64,000 nucleotides of DNA from Streptomyces avidinii (GTDB lineage: Bacteria; Actinomycetota; Actinomycetes; Streptomycetales; Streptomycetaceae). Shown piece by piece: positions 43,619 to 52,926 of the stretch. Position numbers and translations under genes: made by a program. The notes below the pieces were generated by a model. That model had not been told where the DNA came from, ran no database searches, and saw nothing but the letters and a program-made list of their open reading frames with translations. Positions within the stretch are counted from its first letter, which is position 1, and each line of letters opens with the position of its first letter. Where the stretch lies: assembly GCF_014650695.1 (NCBI RefSeq), contig NZ_BMVL01000006.1:372001-436000 (forward strand), given 5' to 3'.

Positions 43619-43715
43619 CGCGGCACGCCCGAATCTTCTCCAGCTCAGCCGGATCCACGCCGAGGTCCGCCGCGAGGGCGAAGGCGACCTCGAGGACGCC
43701 CGCGAGCTCCTCGGG
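43618..43715 (-). pseudogene. fragment of a MazG/PRA-PH-like pyrophosphohydrolase
   Basis: A short frame reads EELAGVLEVAFALAADLGVDPAELEKIRACR, the central helix pair of Streptomyces phosphoribosyl-ATP-pyrophosphohydrolase-like (MazG-like) proteins, fused directly to the ISL3 scrap. Confidence 0.45.
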
Positions 43716-43726
43716 GCCTCTGTCTT

Positions 43727-43918
43727 ATCCGCCGCTATGTCGAAGGCGTGTGGGCACACACGTCAAACGCAGCCTCGCCAACCTCGCCGTCATGGCACTC
43801 GACCGACTCGAAACCCTCGTCCGCAACCGACTCAAACGCCTTCAGTACCGGCCCCACACCCTCGACGGCTTCATAACCGGCACCGGTCTCTCCCTCGACA
43901 CCCCAACCTCACCTTGAA
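43727..43918 (+). pseudogene. 3' fragment of an IS630-family transposase
   Basis: VEGVWAH in one frame is followed, after a slip in the CACACAC run, by VKRSLANLAVMALDRLETLVRNRLKRLQYRPHTLDGFITGTGL and a stop. This is the C-terminal part of IS630-type transposases, with the glutamate of the EGVW triad motif. Confidence 0.65.
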
Positions 43919-44112
43919 ACGCCGAAGTCAGTAAGGAGATCCACCGCATGACGGAATTGCCGGCCCCCGCCGGCCTCACCATCGTCGGCGCTCCGGGCGT
44001 CGGAACGCCGTCAAGTGACTGTAGTGCTCGATCAGGCAAAGTTCTTGACCGGCGCCCGGGCGTCGTCGAAGAAGCGCTGGGCGGGCCTCCGGTGACGTGG
44101 AGGGGCGACCCG

Positions 44113-44919
44113 TCAGGCGCATTCCACTGCGGTTCCTACCGGCGTCCACTCTGACGGCCCCCGGTCGCCAACCGCCCGAACTTGGAAGCACTGCTTGACC
44201 GTCCGGTCGAGGCCAGACCACACGTGACGGGTTGTATTCGGCGGCAAGCTCACGATCTTTTCGAGATTTGCATTGCGGACTTCATACCTGGTTTCGTTGG
44301 TGGCGTTATCAACCCACTCCAAGGCCACGGACTTCTTGCATTCGACCTCGAACGCTGCGCAGAGGAGGCGATTGGGGACCACCGAGGCGACCACGTTCGA
44401 AGGCTCACGCGGTCGTCCCACGTCAGCTCCGATGCGATGGGTCACAGCCACACGCGCACTGGCAGTATCGGGCGAGAAGGGATTCTTGTTCTCTGCGCGC
44501 AACACCCAAGTCGTCTCCCTGTTCGCGGCGATGGTTCGGGACCTGGCAAGGTCGGCCGCGTCAAGGTCATCATTGTTGCATTCTGACTCTTCGTTCAGGT
44601 ATAGCGCGGGATATATGTAGACCGTTTCATCGCGATTGAGCCGCAGCTGGACGGACAGAGTTCCATTGGTCTGACCACGCACGCAGAGCTCGGCGACGAC
44701 TGGCCACACCGTCGGGTCGTCGTGTGTAAGGTTGAATTCTTGGCTGAAAGTCTCCTGCCTGCCAAACGGTGGGCCCGCGAGCCAACCGCCGCCATCGGTT
44801 ACAGATATCGACCCTTCGACCCCGACAGTGTGAGTGTTAGCTGCTGCAGCGGGCTCCGTCACAATGAACGGGACCGGAGCCATCAGAACTGCAGCCGCTA
44901 TAACGTGGCCAAGTTTCAT
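44113..44919 (-). CDS. secreted protein with a fibronectin-III-like domain
   Basis: 268 residues from the ATG at 44919 (GAGG ribosome site). A signal peptide ends EPAAAANT. A beta-sandwich of about 125 residues follows (SISVTDGGGWLAG, LSVQLRLNRDETVYIYPALYLNEES). The last 85 residues resemble FN3: PREPSNVVASVV, VALEWVDNATNETRYEVRNAN, CFQVRAVGDRGPSEWTPV. Base composition is visibly lower in GC than the flanks and codon choice is less biased, suggesting transfer from elsewhere. Confidence 0.72.
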   Translation of the reverse strand: MKLGHVIAAAVLMAPVPFIVTEPAAAANTHTVGVEGSISVTDGGGWLAGPPFGRQETFSQEFNLTHDDPTVWPVVAELCVRGQTNGTLSVQLRLNRDETVYIYPALYLNEESECNNDDLDAADLARSRTIAANRETTWVLRAENKNPFSPDTASARVAVTHRIGADVGRPREPSNVVASVVPNRLLCAAFEVECKKSVALEWVDNATNETRYEVRNANLEKIVSLPPNTTRHVWSGLDRTVKQCFQVRAVGDRGPSEWTPVGTAVECA

Positions 44920-45151
44920 CTCAAAACCTCGTCGATCTTGCAGCGCGCCAACGGGCACCGCGCACACCTAACGAAATTCCGTGGAGTCGCCGTACTGTCA
45001 GAGTCTCACTGCAGCAATTACTGTGCATCTCGGGAGCATGGCCCCCGGGCCCGGCACAAATAATTCTGAACGGTAGTTGAATGGCGCAGGAAAACGGTGC
45101 GACCCCCACTGGGCTTAAGGGGTGCACACGTCGTGGCGCAGTACCTGGAAC

Positions 45152-45960
45152 TCATCGCTGGAAGGAGAGGACCTGCGGGCCTTCGGGGGCAAAGAAGCGT
45201 GCGCCGACGTTGTCAGGCGGGTTGAGGTGGACCAGCGCGGTGAACCACGGGCCGGCCGCGCCAGGATCCTTCAGCTTCAGCAGCGAGGCGTAGGCGAAGA
45301 GGATCCGGTGGGCGGGGCGGTTGTCGGTATCGCCGTAGAGGAGGACGTCGTGGAACGGCTGAGGCAGGGACTGCTGGAGTACGCAGACGCCGGCGGCCGC
45401 CCACGCCAGCGCCTCGTCCTCAGCCGGACGCTCCCGTTGCGCGGTCCGGGGGTGCTTCGGGTGAACACCGTCAGATAGGCGCTGACGGGGAGGACGCCAC
45501 TCCATCGCCGGGGCCCGGCCTGGCGTCCAGCAGCGGCGACCATCAACTGCCCGTCTTCGCTGTCACGTGGAGATGGGGCCGTGGTCGGCGGCGGTCTGGG
45601 CCAGTGCGGGGAGGGGTGGGGCTGTCGGCGGTGGATCGCCACGTGAGGGCCCAGTGGATGGTGGAGGCGTCGGGAATGGGGAGGATGACATGCCGGGGGG
45701 ACTGTTGTAGCGGGCGGCGATCTCGCTCAGCGGGTGGACACCCTGTCCGGAGGGACCAGAGAGAATCTCGTGGAACGCCCGCGCGGGACGGCGGCCGAGC
45801 GGCGTACGCGTGGGGACCATGGCCGCGATCCAGCACTCGGGGGCGTCGGAGCCGAGAACCCACAGGTCAATGCCTTCCCGGAACAGCACCTCCACCTGGA
45901 AAGTGGTCGTAGCCGGCCCAGCTCCCGCCTCGGATACCGTGTTCCTCTACGGGGTGCCAT
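45152..45960 (-). pseudogene. decayed protein in two frames
   Basis: One frame (about 45895-45620) reads VEVLFREGIDLWVLGSDAPECWIAAMVPTRTPLGRRPARAFHEILSGPSGQGVHPLSEIAARYNSP with clear coding character. Another (about 45400-45152) gives SLPQPFHDVLLYGDTDNRPAHRILFAYASLLKLKDPGAAGPWFTALVHLNPPDNVGARFFAPE. They may belong to one broken gene or to two scraps. I do not recognise the family. Confidence 0.35.
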
Positions 45961-45997
45961 AACGGATGTGACGCCCCCCACCGGAGGTAGTCAGCAT

Positions 45998-46387
45998 ATG
46001 AGTTCAAAGCGCAGCAAGAATCCAGCCCTGCCCGTACTTGACGACGCATTCCGACTCGCGTCGGTCAAGGACGCCGAAGAGTCCACCCGTGACTTGGCCG
46101 CGCGGCTGGCCACCACCGAGCTGCGACGCGTTTCCCACCCGGGCCGGGTCACCTGGGAGCCCACCGATCAGGCCGAGCCCGTACCGGTCCCGCCGACTGT
46201 GGTCGACGGTGACGGGGACCTGTGGCTGCGGGACCGGGTCACCGGCACCTGGACCATGCCCGAGTTCAACCCGAAGGAGTTCCCGGCCCGCTGTGGCGAG
46301 GTTCTGACCTGGAACCAGCTTGCCCGCGAGTTCGGCCCGCTGACCGCACTGGCCGACGACCGCCGCATCGGCGGCGGCCGGCGCTGA
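45998..46387 (+). CDS. small protein of unknown function
   Basis: 129 residues from an ATG preceded by GGAGG. Begins MSSKRSKNPALPVLDDAFRLASVKDAEESTRDLAARLATTELRRVSHPGRVTWEP and ends with a second segment DLWLRDRVTGTWTMPEFNPKEFPARCGEVLTWNQLAREFGPL. No signal peptide. Good ribosome site and codon use argue for a real gene. Confidence 0.6.
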   Translation: MSSKRSKNPALPVLDDAFRLASVKDAEESTRDLAARLATTELRRVSHPGRVTWEPTDQAEPVPVPPTVVDGDGDLWLRDRVTGTWTMPEFNPKEFPARCGEVLTWNQLAREFGPLTALADDRRIGGGRR

Positions 46388-47338
46388 CCGCGCAACCTTC
46401 TGGGATGACCGCGCCCCTGAAGCGCCCGTTACGGGTAGCTGGGAGCCCCAGCTCACCGCCGAGCTCGACGATGGCGGCGAGCAGGTGAGGTGGTGGTCGG
46501 TCACGATGTCTCCATGTTGCAGCCGGATACGTCGTCGCCGTCCGTGGGGTCGGGGTGGAAGAAGCGGGTGTAGCGGAGTCCGTCCAGCCTGAGGCGTACG
46601 ACCCGAAACTCGACGTCGACTTCACCCGGCTCCGCAACAGGACCTGCGCGCCGAGGGCTTCGGGACCGCGTCCTGACCGGGCAAGGCCCCCGTGGCGGTG
46701 CGGTCAGGGCGAGCCCCCGTGCACATGCTCTCCCAGGGCGTCATCCCTGCAGATCGCTATGTGACGGGCGGCCGCCGCCTCGTAGTCCCGTTACGACAGA
46801 TGACGGGCGAAGAAGGTCCCCACCCGGCTCCGTACCTCGGCGAGTGTCACTGCAGGATCGCCGGTGCCGATGAGGGCGGCTCGTGCTGTCGCTGTTCGCG
46901 GATCTCGTGGCCCTCGGCCTGGAGCTGGGTGACCGCGGCGCCGATGTACCGCGTGGTCCAGAGCACGATGGCGTTGAGGACAGTCGACCGTTGCCCTGGC
47001 CGTATGCCCGGCCGCGGGCGCCCCTGCGGCCGACAGGTCGGTGCACGGATCCCGCCGCCGGGGTGCAACTCCAACACCGGCCCCACCTCGTCGCCGTGCT
47101 GGGCGCACGAACGGGCACCACCCGCCGCAGTCGTGCCGCCTGCACACGCACCCCTCACCCGCCCCGACACGGGCGACACCGTGGCGTACCAGCCCGCCTC
47201 GTGCACCTGACGCGGCGGTGCCGCGCAGGCCGGCCGGCCACGCCAGCGTGAGGTGCCAGGCGGAGCGTCGGAGACGACCGTCGCACGTGAGTACTTCTAC
47301 GGATAGCCTGCCGCCGCCGAGATCAGCAGGATGGTTCC
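46388..47338. other. gene-poor stretch of fragments
   Basis: About 950 bases without an intact gene. Recognisable pieces are a frame near 46400-46510 (TFWDDRAPEAPVTGSWEPQLTAELDDGGEQVRWWSV), a minus-strand tail at about 46640-46500 (GEVDVEFRVVRLRLDGLRYTRFFHPDPTDGDDV, then stop), and the Tn3 scrap at 46890-47010. I cannot assign the first two. Confidence 0.5.
46890..47010 (-). pseudogene. C-terminal fragment of a Tn3-family transposase
   Basis: STVLNAIVLWTTRYIGAAVTQLQAEGHEIREQ matches the conserved end region of Tn3-type transposases (LNAIVLWNTRYMDAALxxLRAEG). Only about 40 of roughly 1000 residues remain. Confidence 0.65.
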
Positions 47339-47503
47339 GTGACTGATCACGAGGGTTGGCCCCAGGTTCCCGTGCGACCCGCCCGCGACCATCGGGCCCT
47401 AGAAAAAGTGATGAAGGCGGTCCTCATCGTGGCGGCCGTAGCCGGTGCGCTCCTGCTGCTCTACATGGCCTTGTTCATTGGCATCTTCGTCATGGCCAGT
47501 TGA
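47339..47503 (+). CDS. small single-pass membrane protein
   Basis: 54 residues from a GTG, or 30 from the internal ATG at 47411. The last 30 residues, MKAVLIVAAVAGALLLLYMALF plus IGIFVMAS, form one clean transmembrane helix. The GTG form adds a hydrophilic head (DHEGWPQVPVRPARDHRALEKV). AGGATGG upstream is a fair ribosome site. It is too short to classify. Confidence 0.5.
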   Translation: MTDHEGWPQVPVRPARDHRALEKVMKAVLIVAAVAGALLLLYMALFIGIFVMAS

Positions 47504-47563
47504 CCGTGGCACCACTTGTTCCGTACCCGTCCTGGCGGCCACCCTCCGATGGGCCCTGACGAA

Positions 47564-50500
47564 TCAGCGCGCGTTGCACCATCGCCTGTCCTCCCAGGCG
47601 CGGGTGAACCGCTCGTGCGCGGGTGCCGGGACCGCAGCGGGGGCTTCCGCCGGGGCGGCGGGTTTGGGGCGCGGGGCCTTCGCGGCGGTCAACTCCTTGC
47701 GGACGGCGCGGTGGTGATCAATGGACCAGGAGTTCCAGCGGCGGACGGTGCGGTCGGCCGGGCGGTCGAAAGCGTGCAGCTGGAGCTGGAGGGCGGCCGC
47801 GTCACGGCTGACACCGAGAGCCGCCGCCACCTCGTCCACCAGATCCGGGACGCTGAACAGCGGGTTGCTCTCGTACTGGCCTGGCGGAACGGGGGTGGTG
47901 GCGGACCGGTCCGCCAGCTTGCGCAGAGCGGTGAGCAGATCGGCGGGCAGGTGCGTGAGCCCGCCGAGCAGGAGGCGGGCACCCTGCGCCGCAGGGTCTT
48001 CTACCGGGCGCTCGGCGAGAGCCCAGGCGACAGCGGTGGCGGCGGCCTGTATGCCGTCGGCCTCCAGAGGGTTCTCGAGGCGGCCGGTGAGCAGGGCCGT
48101 GGCCCAGATCTCCGGGAGTCCGTGGTCCGCGGCGAGGGCAGCGGCATGGCTGCCGTCGTCGGTGTACGGGGCGCCACCGAGCAGCTGGACCCAGGCCACC
48201 GCCATGCGTTCCGCGGCCGCGGTCATCCCGCCGGGGGCCCAGAGCTCCGCCGGGTCGCCGGGCAGAGCGGCGGCGAGCGCGGCGCGTCGGCCGTCCGGAC
48301 CGAGCCGCCGCTGGAACTCGTCGTACGCGTAGAGGGTGTTCTGGTCGGCCTTGTACGGCTTGGAGCGGACCAGCTTGCGGTGCGCACCGTAGTCGTCGCT
48401 GCCGGCAAATCCGTCGAGGACCAGGGCGGCGATCGGGCGCGGCACCCCGGTGCGCCAGCGGAACAGGTCCACGGCCTCCTCGGGCACTGGCAGCGGGCCC
48501 CGTTCGGCGAGCAGGGCCAGCAGGCGGGGGAGCCGGGCGGCGTCGTCGGCGGCGATGGTGTGCGTGGCGCACTCCTCGGCATCGGTGGGGACCGGATCGG
48601 CTGATCGCTGGAGGAAGGGGGCGAGGCCGCTGCGGTCCGGGCCGGAGGCCACGGCGAAACCGTCCGCGCGCAGTGCGGCGATCCCATGCTCCGGGGCCCG
48701 GCCGGTCCGCCAGGAGCTGTCGGCCTCCGCGAACGGCTGCCGGCTCCACACGCCGAGCAGTGCCGCGAGCGCCTGTCGCTGCTCGTCGGGGGTGGCCGCG
48801 ACGACGGTCCGCCATGCCACTGCATCGATCCGGCCGGTCAGCACCGCCCACTCGGAGGGCGGCGCGGGCAGGGCGAGCACCCGCACCTCGTCGTCGATCT
48901 CACCGCGCAGGTACCGGCCGTCAGCGGCGACCGAGGTGAGCAGGGCGGGCTGCGGCTGCGGCTGCCGTTCCTCGTAGCCGCGGAACTGGGGCAGCAGGCC
49001 GTGGAGGGCCGGGACGAGCCGGTTGTCCGGCGCCGGGTCGGGCAGGTCGACGACCGGACCGGCCCGCATGACGGCGACCCGGTGGGACAGCTCCTGGCGG
49101 CGGCGCAGCACGTCGGCGGCGAGCCGGACGGCGCGGTCGACGCCCTCCTGCACCCGCGGGTCGGTCACTCCCGGCAGAGCGCGCCCGATGCCCTGGTGCA
49201 GCAGCTCGCGCACCGCACTGTCCGTGACCGTCCGCAGGACACGGGACGAGGGCTCGTCGCGCGGGGTGAGGAAGTGCCAGAAGGCAGGGGGCGGCACCGG
49301 CCCGGCCAGTTCGCCCAAGGTGGCCCGGCTCCGGGTCCTGTGGCGGCTGCCGGGGAAGCCCTGGACCTGCCAGAGCAACGAGTTGTCGCCAGCGGCATGG
49401 CAGCGGACGGTGGTCCCTCCGGTCAGGACGGCGTCCTCACCGCCGAGCGGCAGGGCAAGGATTCCCCACGGGCGACGGCCCCAGGTGTTGCTGCGGTAGG
49501 AGGCGGTACGGCCGTCGATGGACTCCAGCACGAACTCGCGGGGCGAGGGACCCGCGTACGGCGTGTGGTAGTCGACCCGGCAGCCGGTGAGTGCGCCGTC
49601 CTGGCCGAGCGGGGAGGGCGGGGCGCCGGGAGGCAGTGCGGCGAGGATCCGGTGGTCGGGGAAGGGCTTCGTGCCGGGCGGGGACCGGTCGGGGTCGTGG
49701 AAGGCGGGCAGAGTGCGGTCGGCGGTGGGAACGCCGGTGGCCGGGTCGATGCGGGCCCAGCCGCCTTGGTCCTCGCTGAACACCGAGGTGGTCCAGAAGG
49801 TGTGGCCGTCGGTCATCTGGTAGTCGCGGTGGCCGATGCCCTCACGTCCGCCGGCTCGCAGGACGCGCTCGCCGTCGAACCGGCCGCCCCCGTCCGGGGT
49901 TTCGAACTGGTAGCCGAGGCCACCCTGGATGCTGCCGCCGTAGGGGCGCAGCCCGTACGTCTGCTCCGGTGCGAACCTCTCGCCGGGGTGGTCGGACCAG
50001 TAGGCGGTGGCACCGGGGTTCTCCTGGTGCTGCTCGTTCCAGGCGACGAGGAACTGGCCACCGACCCAGTGCACGGTGTGGCCGAGTGCGCCGTCGGGCA
50101 GTTCCAGGGTGTGCTCTGCGCGCAGCCCGGCGTGGTCGACGGCGAGGGCGCGGGTCTCGCCGTACACGGTGAGCACCGGCCAGGTGCAGGTGACGTGCAC
50201 GGTTTCGCCGGGCCGGAACGCGGCGAGGGCCTGGTCCAGTGCGGGCCAGCCCAGCTCCTCGGGGAGCCCGGCCCGCAGGGCGCGGGCCAGCGGGCCGGTG
50301 AGGTCGAGTGCGTCGAGGGCCTTCTCGATGCCGTCCAGGGCGATGGCGGTGGGCCGGTCGAGGAGACCTTGCAGCTCGTCGACGGCCTCGTCGGCGGCGG
50401 CGAGTCCCCCGCCGCGCAGGGCGTCGAGCAGCTTCTCGACGCGGGCGTGGACCTCGGCCGTGATGCCCGGATTGTGCGGGAGCCGGCTGATGGCAGTGCC

Positions 50501-51679
50501 GCTGATCGCAGTGCCGCCACGGGTGCGGAGCCCGGCGTGCACGGTGCCTTCCAGCCGGGGGCCGAACACCGCGTCGGTGGCGAGTGCCTTGAGGTCGCGC
50601 TGGGAGTGCTCACCCCAGAACTCCAGGCTGATCGCAGCACCGGGGTCGTGGACGGGGATGCCCTCGGCGAGGCAGAGGTCGAGGAGGTCGGCATCCAGAT
50701 GCGGCCAGCGGTAGCGGTCCTCGTGCAGCCGGACCGGGGTGCCGTGCGCGCGCAGCAGCGGAGCGAACCGGCCCACCAGGTCGAAGAGTTCTGCGGGCAT
50801 GGGCTGGCGGGTCACCCCACCGCCGCCGACCGTGCGGTGCGAGTATGCGGCGGCGTACCGGCGCAGCCAGTCGCCCAGGCCGCCCTCCGGGGCGATCCGC
50901 CCGGCCGCGGCCGCGTCGGCGGCACCGCACGCGATGAGCAGTCGCAGCCAGGCAGCCGCGTCGTTCTTCGACTCGGGAAACAGGTCGAGGAGGGCGGTGG
51001 CCTGCTCGTCGGCGGGCGGGTGGTCGCGGAGCGGGCCGGCTGCCGCGTCGAGCAGCCGGTCGGGTATGGCCTTGCCGCAGGCTGCGGCCAGTACCCCGCC
51101 CAGCACCCGTGCCTCCTCCTCGCTGCCGAGCCCGGCCGCACGGGCCGAGTCCCGGACCCGGCGGGCCAGATCGGCGGGAAGCTCGCCGGGTGACGCCGCC
51201 CAGGCGCTCAGCAGGCGGACGAACTCGTGGTGCGCGTCGACCGGGTCGAGGACACCGGCCAACCAGGTCGCCGCACCGCTGAGTTCACTGGCGGGCAGGG
51301 CGCCGAACCGGGCGAACAGCAGCTGATTCGCCCGCCGCCAGTCGGGATCGACCGGCATAGCGTGGGTGCGCTCGGCCGCGCGCGCCTGCGCGTAGGCGCG
51401 GGCGGCGGAGCGGCGATGCGTCTCCAGCATCCAATGACCGATGGTGTCCCAGAACCAGGGCAGGTGGGCGGTCGGCAGGCCCCGGGCCAGGCGCTCCGCG
51501 TCGTCCACGAACCGTCCGGGCTTCTCCCAGGCACGGTGCCGGCTGCTGCCCGCCCGTTCCAGCGTGTCGCGGGCGTCGGTTGCGACGCCCGGCCCCTGAG
51601 TACGTGCCCAGTCAGCGTACGTCTCGGAGATGCGGTGATTGGCTGGGATCGGGACGGGAGTTCCGGTGTGGCTGGTCAT
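47564..51679 (-). CDS. 1371-residue protein of unknown function
   Basis: A large cytoplasmic protein without signal peptide or membrane segments. Residues 1-440 are helical, with repeat-like stretches. About 440-720 contain an all-beta, WD40- or kelch-like region (HTVHWVGGQFLVAWNEQ, GYQFETPDGGGRFDGERVLRAGG). About 710-870 is the segment duplicated as the fragment at 3893. The rest is helical and ends in an Ala/Pro-rich tail whose final 50 residues look appended. I recognise relatives only as large, loosely annotated Streptomyces proteins; no nucleotide-binding or catalytic motif is visible. No operon partner. Confidence 0.8.
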   Translation of the reverse strand: MTSHTGTPVPIPANHRISETYADWARTQGPGVATDARDTLERAGSSRHRAWEKPGRFVDDAERLARGLPTAHLPWFWDTIGHWMLETHRRSAARAYAQARAAERTHAMPVDPDWRRANQLLFARFGALPASELSGAATWLAGVLDPVDAHHEFVRLLSAWAASPGELPADLARRVRDSARAAGLGSEEEARVLGGVLAAACGKAIPDRLLDAAAGPLRDHPPADEQATALLDLFPESKNDAAAWLRLLIACGAADAAAAGRIAPEGGLGDWLRRYAAAYSHRTVGGGGVTRQPMPAELFDLVGRFAPLLRAHGTPVRLHEDRYRWPHLDADLLDLCLAEGIPVHDPGAAISLEFWGEHSQRDLKALATDAVFGPRLEGTVHAGLRTRGGTAISGTAISRLPHNPGITAEVHARVEKLLDALRGGGLAAADEAVDELQGLLDRPTAIALDGIEKALDALDLTGPLARALRAGLPEELGWPALDQALAAFRPGETVHVTCTWPVLTVYGETRALAVDHAGLRAEHTLELPDGALGHTVHWVGGQFLVAWNEQHQENPGATAYWSDHPGERFAPEQTYGLRPYGGSIQGGLGYQFETPDGGGRFDGERVLRAGGREGIGHRDYQMTDGHTFWTTSVFSEDQGGWARIDPATGVPTADRTLPAFHDPDRSPPGTKPFPDHRILAALPPGAPPSPLGQDGALTGCRVDYHTPYAGPSPREFVLESIDGRTASYRSNTWGRRPWGILALPLGGEDAVLTGGTTVRCHAAGDNSLLWQVQGFPGSRHRTRSRATLGELAGPVPPPAFWHFLTPRDEPSSRVLRTVTDSAVRELLHQGIGRALPGVTDPRVQEGVDRAVRLAADVLRRRQELSHRVAVMRAGPVVDLPDPAPDNRLVPALHGLLPQFRGYEERQPQPQPALLTSVAADGRYLRGEIDDEVRVLALPAPPSEWAVLTGRIDAVAWRTVVAATPDEQRQALAALLGVWSRQPFAEADSSWRTGRAPEHGIAALRADGFAVASGPDRSGLAPFLQRSADPVPTDAEECATHTIAADDAARLPRLLALLAERGPLPVPEEAVDLFRWRTGVPRPIAALVLDGFAGSDDYGAHRKLVRSKPYKADQNTLYAYDEFQRRLGPDGRRAALAAALPGDPAELWAPGGMTAAAERMAVAWVQLLGGAPYTDDGSHAAALAADHGLPEIWATALLTGRLENPLEADGIQAAATAVAWALAERPVEDPAAQGARLLLGGLTHLPADLLTALRKLADRSATTPVPPGQYESNPLFSVPDLVDEVAAALGVSRDAAALQLQLHAFDRPADRTVRRWNSWSIDHHRAVRKELTAAKAPRPKPAAPAEAPAAVPAPAHERFTRAWEDRRWCNAR

Positions 51680-51980
51680 ACGTGTGATCTTGCCAGGCGG
51701 TTCTGACAGGGCTGTTCACGAGTGCCTCTGATCAGGCATGCATGAAGCCCTTGAAGAGCTGGGCGGGCCGTTACGGCCTTGCCTGCAACCGAGGCCCGAG
51801 GGCCCTTCCAGCGCCCGGATGGCGCGTGATGAGTAGGCGCGGTGAGCTGCGGTTTTGTCGGCCCAGGTGGCTGTTCTCGTTCAGTGGCTTCGGAGCGGAG
51901 AGCAACCCGACGGCCGCAACGTGCAGCCGACACAGCAGCGTCCCGGACCCGAGCGGATCCGGGGCGCTGCTGTTCGGTGT

Positions 51981-52226
51981 TCAGGCTTCGATGTACGCCA
52001 CGATCGTGATGGTCCGCAGAGCGGTCACGTAGTAGATGACGCGTACCTCGTCGATCTCGTCCGCGTAGTCGCGCAGCAGGGTTCCGGGGACTTCGGTGCC
52101 CAGTCGGGGGTTGACGCTGATGGCGACGATCACGCGGTCAAGGCGGTGTGTCTCGTTCGCGGTCAGTTTGGTGAGCTGGGTGAGTGCGGGCTCGACCAGA
52201 CGACGCGCGAGCGGCGTCCGGCGGGT
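51981..52226 (-). pseudogene. ParE/RelE-like toxin without a start codon
   Basis: Directly after the antitoxin stop, in the same frame, comes TPLARRLVEPALTQLTKLTANETHRLDRVIVAISVNPRLGTEVPGTLLRDYADEIDEVRVIYYVTALRTITIVAYIEA, stop. The ending RVIYYVTAL..ITIVAYIEA is the typical beta core of the RelE/ParE mRNA-interferase/gyrase-poison fold. No ATG, GTG or TTG precedes the conserved N-terminus in frame. One base is probably missing near 52210-52226, or a second start in +1 (CTGAAC) was used. Confidence 0.55.
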
Positions 52227-52463
52227 TCAGGCGACACGGGGCTGCTCGTCCACGAGGCGGGCGAGGTGGGCGTCGCGGGCGGTCTCCCACAGGACGCCGG
52301 TCTCCGGGGCGGGGTAGCCGCGGGCGGCGATGTCCTCCAGAACAGAGGCGAGGACGTCGACCTTCGCCCGCTGTTCGGCCGCGTACGCGAGGACGGACGC
52401 GGCGGCATGCTCGTCGAGGGGCAGGCGTTCGGGCACGTGCGCGGTGGCCGGCTGCTGACTCAT
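52227..52463 (-). CDS. putative antitoxin of a RelE/ParE-type module
   Basis: 78 residues from the ATG at 52463 with CAGGAG upstream. Reads MSQQPATAHVPERLPLDEHAAASVLAYAAEQRAKVDVLASVLEDIAARGYPAPETGVLWETARDAHLARL, a compact helical protein. Its position immediately before a ParE-like frame suggests it is the antitoxin. No ribbon-helix-helix or Phd motif is obvious, so the assignment rests on context. Confidence 0.6.
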   Translation of the reverse strand: MSQQPATAHVPERLPLDEHAAASVLAYAAEQRAKVDVLASVLEDIAARGYPAPETGVLWETARDAHLARLVDEQPRVA

Positions 52464-52578
52464 CCGGGACTCCTGCACTGTCATCTGGCGTGGTGTCACC
52501 ACGGTATCGCCCAGCCCGCGGACCGGGATCCGATCCGCCGAAACCGAAAAGCCAACAAGACCGCTGTTGTGCGTGGCG

Positions 52579-52926
52579 TTACCCGTCCTGCGCGGTGAGG
52601 AGCAGGACCAGAGCCTTGGAGCGAATCGTCCCGAGTGCGGCGGCCACCGCCTCGGCCGGCATACCGTCGTCAGGGATGGCGCCGGCGGTCTCCCGGCTCA
52701 CCCGGGCGGCGATCCGCTCCAGCACTCCGGCGGCGCGCACGCGGCCAGCCGTTCAGGCAGCGACACGATGGCATCGCGGACGCTGGACAGGTGCGCGGCC
52801 CATTCCGCGAGCGGCCCCGCGAGGTCCACGTCCGCCTCGTACAAGGGCCCGTGCTCGTGCGCGTGCGCGACCCCTTGTTGCAGGGCATGGGCGTCGCGGT
52901 TGCAGGGCGTGGGCGTCGCGCCCTCG
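52579..52926 (-). pseudogene. decayed helical protein
   Basis: Two frames in sequence read LYEADVDLAGPLAEWAAHLSSVRDAIVSLPERLAA and then VRAAGVLERIAARVSRETAGAIPDDGMPAEAVAAALGTIRSKALVLLLTAQDG, stop. A one-base change near 52740 separates them and no start is found. Streptomyces proteins with these segments exist as short helical proteins of unknown role. Confidence 0.45.

Noticed and set aside
44040..44112. Possible end of the IS630 element
   Set aside because: No matching inverted end could be found for the remnant at 43727, so no boundary can be supported.
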